From assembly GCA_001464165.1 (NCBI GenBank), contig LNEX01000331.1:1-10513 (forward strand): a stretch of 10,513 bases of DNA, in the 5' to 3' direction. The notes beneath the pieces are model-generated. The model was not told the DNA's origin. It saw only the letters and a list, made by a program, of their open reading frames with translations, and did not search any database. Source of the stretch: a bacterium Ga0077546 (lineage in GTDB: Bacteria > Cyanobacteriota > Vampirovibrionia > Obscuribacterales > Obscuribacteraceae). This document shows positions 4,736 to 10,513 of the stretch, piece by piece. Numbering within the stretch: the stretch's first letter is position 1; every line of letters begins with the position of its first letter. The position numbers and the translations under genes are program-made.

Positions 4736-5881
4736 TTAGGACGCCAGAATTTTAGCTATAAGTCTACGGTTCTGGCAAGCCATTTGTCTGCAATCTTGGG
4801 CTTGATTCTTTGCTATTACCGCAAGCTCATTGTAGTTGGTAAGGGCGTCTGCAATTACTTTGGGCCAATCGTTATCATGGATGTCTTTGTTATCTTCTAT
4901 TTTGGTGAAGGTAAGATTCGGCTGCTTGAATTGGTTCAAAACAATTTCTACTTTCGGATCATACGATATACCAATCACTGGCTTACCGCTAGCAAGAGAC
5001 ATAATTAGTGAGTGCAGGCGCATGCCAATTACCATATCGAGAGATGCTATCAAAGATAACCACTGACTAGGCAAAAGCTTGGTATTTGGTGGTAGCCAGA
5101 CGGTGCGCTCTTTGCTCTGCCAAAGGTCAACAAAAGACTGGAGAATTGGCCTGTCTTGTTCGTCTTGCAAAGGCAGCATAATTAATATTGCCGAATTATC
5201 TAATGAGACTTCTAGGGTTTCTACAAATTTTTTTAAATGGTCTTGACTGAAACCGGCGCCACTGCGCAGCGAAATCCCTATCATGGTAGGTTTGGGTATT
5301 GTGCTAGAGCTAGCGCTAGGACGATATTTTGCCAATATGTCTCTTACTGATTCAGGTAAGGCTGATGGTTCAAGGGCCCAGACTGGGTCTGCTGTCTTTA
5401 TGCTCTTTGGCTTCAAGCCCCACTGTTCAAGCTGTCTATAAGAGTTGTCGTCGCGTACCGAGATTTCCTCAGCTAACCGCAAAAATTGTTTCGTCAGGCC
5501 TTGGCTAATGGCTTTTTTTAACGGGCCCAGGCCTTGAGCATACACTAGTATTTTGCTTGCGAAGATGCGAGCCATAGCGATAAGACTGCCATAGTAAATT
5601 ATTGATTTGAGCGAGTCTGTGTCTTGAAACAGGCCTCCGCCGCCACTGATAAAGAGTCTTGTGCGCGGCAAGAGAGCGATTATATCCTTTAGTTTCCAGC
5701 GATTGACAGTTTGCACTGCAAATTGTGTTCTAGTCAGCATTGGGTTATTTGAAAGCACGACAATGTCGCTAGGATTAATATTGGCTGCTTTTATCTCAGT
5801 GATAAGTTGCTCGAGTATGGCTTCGTCGCCGAGATTGTCGAAGCCGTAGTAGCCGGATATCAAAACCAGTGAGCGCGCCAT
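4736..5881 (-). CDS. csaB: CsaB-type polysaccharide pyruvyl transferase
   Basis: CsaB adds a pyruvate ketal from phosphoenolpyruvate to a cell-wall polysaccharide, making the ligand that SLH-domain S-layer proteins bind. From ATG 5881 the protein has 381 residues in two Rossmann-like halves: LVLISGYYGFDNLGDEAIL (5-23), the glycine-rich LFISGGGGLFQD (76-87), VYAQGLGPL (113-121), ISVRDDNSY (140-148) and ADPVWAL (164-170). Then come IGISLRSG (201-208) and the active-site region MRLHSLIMSLASGKPVIG (287-304) with conserved R288 and H290. It looks complete. A longer reading from GTG 5926 is possible, but family members start close to this ATG, and the best promoter (-10 at 5922-5917) would start transcription below that GTG. 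It heads a csaB-tagA-mrnC unit, a pairing seen in S-layer-bearing bacteria. There is no signal peptide, consistent with a cytoplasmic enzyme. Confidence 0.9.
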   Translation of the reverse strand: MARSLVLISGYYGFDNLGDEAILEQLITEIKAANINPSDIVVLSNNPMLTRTQFAVQTVNRWKLKDIIALLPRTRLFISGGGGLFQDTDSLKSIIYYGSLIAMARIFASKILVYAQGLGPLKKAISQGLTKQFLRLAEEISVRDDNSYRQLEQWGLKPKSIKTADPVWALEPSALPESVRDILAKYRPSASSSTIPKPTMIGISLRSGAGFSQDHLKKFVETLEVSLDNSAILIMLPLQDEQDRPILQSFVDLWQSKERTVWLPPNTKLLPSQWLSLIASLDMVIGMRLHSLIMSLASGKPVIGISYDPKVEIVLNQFKQPNLTFTKIEDNKDIHDNDWPKVIADALTNYNELAVIAKNQAQDCRQMACQNRRLIAKILAS

Positions 5882-5916
5882 AAAATATCTTTCTCTGGAA
5901 GCCTTGTCTGTTCCGG

Positions 5917-5925
5917 ATTTTAGCA
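5917..5925 (-). promoter_or_regulatory. Extended -10 promoter element for csaB
   Basis: On the minus strand TGCTAAAAT combines an extended -10 TGn with TAAAAT (5 of 6). There is no good -35 at the usual distance, as is common for extended -10 promoters. Transcription would begin near 5910, about 29 bases before ATG 5881, which supports that start over GTG 5926. Confidence 0.4.
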
Positions 5926-5964
5926 CTTGTGATGCAACCTTTTTTGCGCAGTATATGCATTGGC

Positions 5965-5970
5965 TATATT
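5965..5970 (+). promoter_or_regulatory. Candidate -10 element for glcEF
   Basis: TATATT (5 of 6) lies 34 bases before ATG 6005. The -35 is poor: TTGCGC at 5944-5949 gives only a 15-base spacer. A start of transcription near 5977 would exclude the upstream in-frame TTG 5960 as a translation start. Confidence 0.25.
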
Positions 5971-6004
5971 GTGCTGCGTGCCGCTTTTGCCATATGATCT
6001 ATTG

Positions 6005-7324
6005 ATGGCAGCAGATTTAGTTAATATTGATTTGGCCGAAGGCTTGATCACAAGAAATGGTATACAGGCACTTGGCAGCACTGTGGTTAGTTGGTTTGAA
6101 GTTAAACCACGTAGTGCTGATGACCTAATTGCTATCCTTCGCCTTTCATTGTCGCCGAATTCTCAAAAATATGCTTTTTTTCCGGGCTTGCTTGACCTTG
6201 AGGCTTTGAGAGAAAACAGGCAAAATGTATTTATCGACTTTTCGGCACTGGCTCATGTGCGCGAGCATGTGGAGAGCGATCTTGTGATTGCCTGTGAAGC
6301 TGGCATAACGATTGGTCAGCTGAACAGTTATTTGAGTAATTTTGGTCAACGTTTTCCTGTAGATCTTGGGGCCAACGCCAATGACGTGACGTTGATCGAT
6401 TTGCTCCTAACTGGTGATGGTGGCTATTTAGAGACTGGTTTTGGTTTCTTACGCAGTCAAATACTTGGACTTGAATCAGTATATGCGGGTGGTCTGGTGC
6501 TAAAAAGTGGCGGCCGTGTGGTGAAGAATGTCACTGGTTTTGATGTCACTAAATTAGTTATTGGTTCCAGGGGCGCTTTTGCTTTCCCATACCTAGCCTA
6601 TTTGCGCCTGGCTGCCATACCAGAGGCCGTTGCAAGTTTTTTAGCGAAGTCAAAGTCGAATGATTCAAGTGAACTACTGGCGGTATCAGCGCGCTTGCTT
6701 GCTTCTGGACTGCCCCTTTGTGCTCTAGAGATCGTTGAAGTAGAAACCAACGGAAACGGAAGCGGTAGTACGGAGTGTCAATTGATTGTGCAAGTAGAGG
6801 GCCCAGCACGGTTAGTTGTTGATTTGAGTACTCAAATAGAAGCAGAGTTAGCTGCTTTTAAAGTCAAGAAAATAGACAATCTTGAAGCTCAAAAAGTATT
6901 GACTTATGCCCTGGCATCGACTGCTGATTATTGTGTAGAAGCTGCTGCATCGCTTTCGCTTTTGCAGGCCTTGCTTGAAAATTTGCGAAACAAGCACAGT
7001 GAGAAGTTGCGCGGCAACTTGCGTGTTAGGCCTGCTTGTGGGCGGTTATACTTACACAGCACTAGCAAAAAGCAAGTGGATAGCGATTTAGAATTGCTCA
7101 CTGGTATTCTTCGCTCTTGCAGACAGCAGGCTGACGGCAGTGCCCTAGCAGGCTGGGAAGCTTTGACACTAGCCGCTCGTTACGGCTCATTTATTGGTAA
7201 TTCTAAACGTCTAGCTGCCATAGAACCTGCGACTATAGCTTTATACAAGCGAATAAAAGAGAAGTTCGATCCGAGTTTGTGTTTAAATCCGCAGGCTAAT
7301 TTTACAGGCTCGCAACATGACTGA
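6005..7324 (+). CDS. glcE: Glycolate oxidase FAD-binding-type subunit GlcE, divergent
   Basis: GlcE is one of two vanillyl-alcohol-oxidase-fold subunits of the membrane-associated GlcDEF glycolate dehydrogenase (glycolate to glyoxylate). ATG 6005 gives 439 residues. The PCMH-type domain starts at about 31 (VKPRSADDLIAIL), followed by LVIACEAGITIGQLNSYL (93-110). The strongest family mark is GGRVVKNVTGFDVTKLVIGS (169-188). The C-terminal substrate-side domain ends in KRIKEKFDPSLCLNPQ, as in the family. Oddities: the glycine-rich FAD pyrophosphate loop, normally like PRGAGTKL, reads FFPGLLDLE (58-66), and the second loop, normally TVGGxxAANxSGP, reads TLIDLLLTGDGG (129-140). FAD binding may be weak or lost. 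It is longer than E. coli GlcE (about 350). The in-frame TTG at 5960 was not chosen because the added residues are not family-like. It overlaps glcF by 8 bases (ATGACTGA), implying coupled translation. No glcD is in the window. Confidence 0.85.
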   Translation: MAADLVNIDLAEGLITRNGIQALGSTVVSWFEVKPRSADDLIAILRLSLSPNSQKYAFFPGLLDLEALRENRQNVFIDFSALAHVREHVESDLVIACEAGITIGQLNSYLSNFGQRFPVDLGANANDVTLIDLLLTGDGGYLETGFGFLRSQILGLESVYAGGLVLKSGGRVVKNVTGFDVTKLVIGSRGAFAFPYLAYLRLAAIPEAVASFLAKSKSNDSSELLAVSARLLASGLPLCALEIVEVETNGNGSGSTECQLIVQVEGPARLVVDLSTQIEAELAAFKVKKIDNLEAQKVLTYALASTADYCVEAAASLSLLQALLENLRNKHSEKLRGNLRVRPACGRLYLHSTSKKQVDSDLELLTGILRSCRQQADGSALAGWEALTLAARYGSFIGNSKRLAAIEPATIALYKRIKEKFDPSLCLNPQANFTGSQHD

Positions 7325-8651
7325 AACCAATTTTTCAAACTCAAGTTCTGTTATCGAGATCAGCGATGGTTCTGCTAAGCTCAGTAGAGACCTGCTAGAT
7401 AGTTGCATCCATTGTGGTCTTTGCTTACCAGCTTGCCCCACTTATTTGGCCACTGGTAGGGAAATGGAATCGCCCCGTGGGCGGATTTATTTGCTTTCGA
7501 AGTGGCAAGAAGAAGGCGGCGAGCTAGCACCACGTGCAATAGAACATCTAGAGTCTTGTCTCGGATGTCTTGGCTGTCAGACCGCCTGTCCCTCTGGGGT
7601 CAAGTATGAGGCCATTCTTGACCAAGCGCGACCTCATCTGGCTGCTCGCCGGAATTGGTTGACACGGCAGATTATGCGTTTTTCTTTTAGTCAGCTCTTG
7701 CCTTACTATGGTCGTTTGAAAATATTGGGTTCGGTACTGCGATTGGTACAAACGCTCAAGCTTGATGGTTTTGTAGCAAACCTTCCTTTTGTTGCTAAAG
7801 GCCCACCGCTATTGCGTAAGATCACTGATTTTCAGATGTTTACTCCAACTGTGGCTAAACATTTGCCTTTGCCTAAGAAGTCATGGAAAGCTGGTGTCAA
7901 AACTGGCAATGCTCAATTGTTCAGCGGTTGTGTCATGGATGTCTTTTATAATCACGTTAACCATGCCGCTCTGCGTCTTATGGTTAGGCAAGGAACTGTA
8001 GTTGAAGTGCCGGTACAGACTTGCTGTGGTGCTCTGGCTTTTCATGCGGGAGAGTTAGATATAGCAACCAATTTGGCAAAGCAAAATATAGATTTATTCG
8101 CTGCATCAGAAGAAAAAATTGTTGTTACTTCTGCTGGTTGTGGCGCCATGCTCAAGCACTATGGTGATTTGCTTGAGGGTGATGTGGTCTACAAAGAACG
8201 TGCTCTTTTGTTTTCGAAAAGAGTGCAAGACATTTCTGAAAATCTGGCGTTAGGAAAATTTCCTGTTATGGCAGGTACTGCTCAAACTGATCGGGATAAT
8301 TCTCATATTGTTTATCATGCAGCTTGCCATCTGGCCCATGCTCAAGGGGTTCGGGTGCAGCCCCAAGAGCTGCTAACCGCGGCTGCGGCAAGTACTGGTG
8401 CTCATCTTTATGACTTGCCTGAAGCAGAGCATTGTTGTGGTAGTGCAGGCATCTATAACCTACTCAATACGGCTCTTAGTTTGAAAGTGTTGGATCGCAA
8501 GATGAACTTTATAGAAGAATCGGGTGCCGACGTGGTTGTCACGAGTAATCCGGGCTGTCTGCTTCAACTTGAAGCTGGGGTTAAGGCCCGTGGGCTCAAT
8601 GTCAAGGTCAAGCATTTGGCCGAAGCCTTAGACGATGCCTTTGCCAATTGA
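7317..8651 (+). CDS. glcF: Glycolate oxidase iron-sulfur subunit GlcF
   Basis: GlcF carries electrons from the flavin subunits of glycolate dehydrogenase towards the quinone pool. The 444-residue protein is complete and has the standard layout. Two 4Fe-4S ferredoxin motifs come first: C30-x2-C33-x2-C36-x3-C40 (SCIHCGLCLPACPTYLATG) and C81-x2-C84-x2-C87-x3-C91 (CLGCLGCQTACPSGVKYE). Two CCG domains follow. The first has C205 (FSGCVMD), C236-C237 (TCCGAL) and C275 (SAGCGAML); the second has C337 (HAACHLAHAQG), C373-C374 (EHCCGSAGIY) and C414 (NPGCLLQ). ATG 7317 has AGG 8 bases upstream and starts inside the end of glcE. A hairpin terminator follows at 8677-8698, so glcE-glcF form a two-gene unit. 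Related CCG proteins such as LutA or GlpC are possible in principle, but the GlcE partner makes GlcF the best call. Confidence 0.92.
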   Translation: MTETNFSNSSSVIEISDGSAKLSRDLLDSCIHCGLCLPACPTYLATGREMESPRGRIYLLSKWQEEGGELAPRAIEHLESCLGCLGCQTACPSGVKYEAILDQARPHLAARRNWLTRQIMRFSFSQLLPYYGRLKILGSVLRLVQTLKLDGFVANLPFVAKGPPLLRKITDFQMFTPTVAKHLPLPKKSWKAGVKTGNAQLFSGCVMDVFYNHVNHAALRLMVRQGTVVEVPVQTCCGALAFHAGELDIATNLAKQNIDLFAASEEKIVVTSAGCGAMLKHYGDLLEGDVVYKERALLFSKRVQDISENLALGKFPVMAGTAQTDRDNSHIVYHAACHLAHAQGVRVQPQELLTAAAASTGAHLYDLPEAEHCCGSAGIYNLLNTALSLKVLDRKMNFIEESGADVVVTSNPGCLLQLEAGVKARGLNVKVKHLAEALDDAFAN

Positions 8652-8676
8652 CTGGTTGTCGATAAACAATCATTAG

Positions 8677-8698
8677 AAGCTCAATATCTTGGGCTTTT
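8677..8698 (+). terminator. Rho-independent terminator after glcF
   Basis: Stem arms AAGCTCAA (8677-8684) and TTGGGCTT (8689-8696) pair over 8 bp with one U-G, closing a 4-base loop, followed by TTTT (8695-8698, partly in the stem). The T-run is short, so efficiency may be moderate. It sits 25 bases after the glcF stop. Confidence 0.6.
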
Positions 8699-8714
8699 CG
8701 CTCGCCGATAAGAC

Positions 8715-8720
8715 TATAAT
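8715..8720 (+). promoter_or_regulatory. Consensus -10 box of the RNase D gene
   Basis: A perfect TATAAT lies directly after the glcF terminator. No good -35 is present at 16-18 bases upstream (sequence about 8691-8698 is G/C/T-rich). The predicted start near 8727 leaves a leader of about 27 bases before GTG 8754. Confidence 0.5.
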
Positions 8721-8753
8721 TTTTCTTTGGCAGCTATATGAAAGGTCAGATTA

Positions 8754-9404
8754 GTGACTACCCTTGTTCCGCACCGCAAAGTTGAACTGTTCGAGAACGA
8801 TATTAGTGATGAGCGTCTTAAGCACTACTTGAGCAAATCGGTTGTGGCAATTGACACTGAGACCCGTGGCCTTATATTTAGACGTGATCGCCTCTGTCTG
8901 ATTCAAATTTGTGACGACGAAGGTGTGGTTAGTTTTTTTCGCTACAAAACGGCAGAAGATCTAGATCCTACGATAGAGTCGAATGTGAAGAAGCTCTGCC
9001 AAGCGCATAGTGTACTTAAGCTTTTCCACTTTGCTCGTTTTGATGTTGCTGTGCTCAAATACTATCTAGGCATTCAGGTTGCTCCTATCTTTTGCACAAA
9101 GATTGGCTCTAAGCTAGTGCGCACCTACACTGACAAACATGGCCTCAAAGATCTTGTTAAAGAACTTTTGGGTATTGAACTTGATAAGTCGAATCAAACA
9201 AGCGATTGGGCTCAACTAGACTTAACTGATGATCAAATTGAGTATGCCGCTAATGACGTGCGCATGCTGCTGCCTCTTTATACAAAAGTTTTGGCCATGC
9301 TGGAGCGAGAGAAGCGCTTAGAGCTAGCGCAAAATTTATACTTGGCATTACCCACAATTTGTGAGCTTGATATCTTGGGGTGGACTGGCATTTTTGAGCA
9401 TTAG
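8754..9404 (+). CDS. Single-domain RNase D-type DEDDy 3'-5' exoribonuclease
   Basis: A 216-residue exonuclease of the DEDDy class that should shorten RNA 3' ends, for instance tRNA or other stable RNA precursors. Exo I is VAIDTETRGL (D34, E36), Exo II is KLFHFARFDVAVLK (D97) and Exo III is YAANDVRMLLPLY (Y164, D168); together these give the full DEDDy set. HGLKDLVKELLGIELDKSNQTSDW fits RNase D relatives. The HRDC domains of E. coli RNase D (about 375 residues) are absent, as in the short forms of Cyanobacteria and Alphaproteobacteria. The start is GTG 8754 with AAAGG 8 bases upstream; ATG 8738 is out of frame. It appears to have its own promoter and stands between glcEF and gcvPB without obvious functional link. 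Confidence 0.88.
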   Translation: MTTLVPHRKVELFENDISDERLKHYLSKSVVAIDTETRGLIFRRDRLCLIQICDDEGVVSFFRYKTAEDLDPTIESNVKKLCQAHSVLKLFHFARFDVAVLKYYLGIQVAPIFCTKIGSKLVRTYTDKHGLKDLVKELLGIELDKSNQTSDWAQLDLTDDQIEYAANDVRMLLPLYTKVLAMLEREKRLELAQNLYLALPTICELDILGWTGIFEH

Positions 9405-9417
9405 CTCTATTTCTTTC

Positions 9418-9438
9418 TTGACTAAATTTGATGATCAA
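9418..9438 (+). promoter_or_regulatory. Possible -35 and dyad upstream of gcvPB
   Basis: TTGACT (9418-9423, 5 of 6 to a -35) lies 65 bases before the gcvPB start. The small dyad TTGAT-G-ATCAA (9428-9438) falls in its spacer. No convincing -10 follows at 9440-9446, so this is only a hint of a promoter in the 83-base gap between the two genes. Confidence 0.2.
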
Positions 9439-9487
9439 GTGTTTGAAGTAACTGTAAGTAGCAACCAATAGGAACAGAGAAACCGCA

Positions 9488-10513
9488 ATGGAAAAGCTAA
9501 TCTACGAGAAGTCACAAGCTGGCAGAAGAACTGAAATTCTTCCTAATAGCGGAGTGCCGCGCAAAGCTCTTGATACGCTCATTCCTAAAGGGTATGTCCG
9601 CGAAACAGCGGCAGCTCTTCCTGAGGTTAGTGAGCTAGAGGCTGTGCGACACTTCGTCAAGCTTTCTCATTTAAACCATTGCATCGACACTGGCTTCTAT
9701 CCGCTAGGCTCGTGCACGATGAAATACAATCCGAAGATTAATGATGCTATGGCCTCTCTTGAGGGCTTCAGAGAGCTGCATCCAAATCAGCCTGAAGACC
9801 AAGTGCAAGGTGCTCTTGAGTTACTCTATTTACTCGAAAAGTCAATCTCAAATATTGTAGGTTTGCCAGCCGTTACTCTGCAACCAGCCGCCGGTGCCCA
9901 TGGGGAGATGACAGGATTGCTTTTGATCCGCGCTTATTTTGAATCCAAGGGTGAGCACAAGCGACGTACCGTAATCGTACCTGATACCGCTCATGGTACC
10001 AATCCTGCCACCGCTGCATTGGCTGGTTTTGACGTTGTAGAGATTAAGAGTAACGCCCGTGGCTTGGTTGACATTGAGGCATTAAAGGCGGTTCTTGGCC
10101 CAGATACCGCTGCCATCATGTTGACCAATCCGAATACATTAGGCTTGTTCGAAGAAGAAATTATGACAGTGCAAAAGCTGGTGCATGAAGCAGGTGGGCT
10201 GCTGTACTACGACGGTGCGAACTTGAATGCCATCATGGGTCTAGTTAGACCTGGCGATATGGGCTTTGATGTTTGTCACCTCAATTTGCACAAGACTATG
10301 TCTACTCCTCATGGCGGTGGCGGTCCTGGTGCTTGTGCCGTGGCCTGTCGAGATATTTTAGAACCCTTCTTACCTAAGCCGGTGGTTAAGAAAAACGGCG
10401 ATCGTTATTCTCTTGATTGGGATAGGCCACAGTCTATGGGCAAAATTAAGGGCTTCTATGGTAATTTCGGCATTTTGGTGCGAGCCTATGCCTATATCTT
10501 GGCTCACGGAAAA
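9488..10513 (+). CDS. gcvPB: Glycine dehydrogenase (decarboxylating) subunit 2, GcvPB (cut by right edge)
   Basis: The PLP-binding subunit of a two-part P-protein of the glycine cleavage system, which decarboxylates glycine and hands the aminomethyl group to GcvH. From ATG 9488 there are 342 codons without a stop; the family runs to about 480-500 residues, so the last third is outside. Recognisable blocks are [13 protein letters not shown] at the start, [78 protein letters not shown] and [17 protein letters not shown]269 in that last block (codon 10292-10294) is the Schiff-base lysine. AGGAA at 9470-9474 or GAGA at 9477-9480 may serve as ribosome site. In many genomes gcvPA precedes gcvPB directly; here RNase D does. 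gcvPA must be downstream or elsewhere. GlcEF 0.8 kb upstream fits a glycolate-glyoxylate-glycine route. Confidence 0.95.
   Translation, partial: MEKLIYEKSQAGRRTEILPNSGVPRKALDTLIPKGYVRETAAALPEVSELEAVRHFVKLSHLNHCIDTGFYPLGSCTMKYNPKINDAMASLEGFRELHPNQPEDQVQGALELLYLLEKSISNIVGLPAVTLQPAAGAHGEMTGLLLIRAYFESKGEHKRRTVIVPDTAHGTNPATAALAGFDVVEIKSNARGLVDIEALKAVLGPDTAAIMLTNPNTLGLFEEEIMTVQKLVHEAGGLLYYDGANLNAIMGLVRPGDMGFDVCHLNLHKTMSTPHGGGGPGACAVACRDILEPFLPKPVVKKNGDRYSLDWDRPQSMGKIKGFYGNFGILVRAYAYILAHGK

Noticed and set aside
4784..5066. Plus-strand open frames opposite csaB
   Set aside because: They are shadows of csaB on the other strand with no family resemblance or ribosome sites.
4736..5926. Longer CsaB reading from GTG 5926
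   Set aside because: The added 15 residues are polar and unlike family N-termini, and the best promoter would start transcription downstream of this GTG.
5960..6004. N-terminal extension of GlcE from TTG 5960, which looks slightly hydrophobic like a signal peptide
   Set aside because: It has no charged n-region, no ribosome site, overlaps the likely -10 element, and GlcE is a cytoplasmic-side subunit.
8738..8785. Small reading frame from ATG 8738 upstream of the RNase D gene
   Set aside because: It has 15 codons, overlaps the RNase D start out of frame and has no recognisable content.
9396..9407. GAGC-ATTA-GCTC hairpin at the RNase D stop as a terminator
   Set aside because: The stem is only 4 bp and is followed by a broken T-rich stretch, too weak to claim.

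Overview
The window is bacterial, gene-dense and on the AT side of neutral in composition. No phage, IS, CRISPR, tRNA or rRNA sequence was seen, and no gene-free stretch exceeds about 130 bases. The content is a heptose-bisphosphate phosphatase (GmhB), a CsaB/WecG(TagA) cell-wall-polymer pair, Mini-ribonuclease III, GlcE/GlcF, a short RNase D and a split glycine decarboxylase subunit. It suggests a diderm related to Cyanobacteria, most likely a non-photosynthetic Melainabacteria/Obscuribacterales-type genome. That placement is inferred from gene content and general resemblance only.

Layout, left to right. (1) Positions 1-309, minus: N-terminal part of a BlaI/MecI-family repressor, cut by the window edge and divergent from gmhB (398-1036, plus). 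(2) Positions 1033-3488, minus: a compact signalling operon of a soluble PAS histidine kinase, a receiver-GGDEF protein and a lone receiver. Both receivers lack the phospho-accepting Asp, and the GGDEF active site is degenerate. (3) Positions 3601-5881, minus: csaB, wecG/tagA and mrnC. wecG and mrnC are each broken by a frame change at a point where roughly 15-20 expected codons are missing. The sequence on both sides of each break still encodes good family sequence. (4) Positions 6005-8651, plus: glcE-glcF, overlapping by 8 bases and followed by a hairpin terminator. (5) Positions 8754-9404, plus: a single-domain DEDDy exonuclease (RNase D type) behind a perfect -10 box. (6) Positions 9488-10513, plus: gcvPB, cut by the right edge.

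How the genes may work together: CsaB and WecG/TagA belong to synthesis and pyruvylation of an envelope glycan of the kind that anchors S-layer (SLH) proteins. GmhB makes a heptose precursor for LPS or S-layer glycans. GlcEF (glycolate to glyoxylate) close to GcvPB (glycine decarboxylation) recalls a photorespiratory or glycolate-salvage route; neither glcD nor gcvPA is in the window. The signalling operon looks as if it works by protein interaction rather than by a standard His-Asp relay within its own products.

The points most worth a second look are the two adjacent frame-breaking deletions (wecG, mrnC), the kinase operon with no conventional phospho-acceptor, a 28-base near-perfect palindrome inside gmhB, and a GlcE whose FAD-binding loops are eroded.
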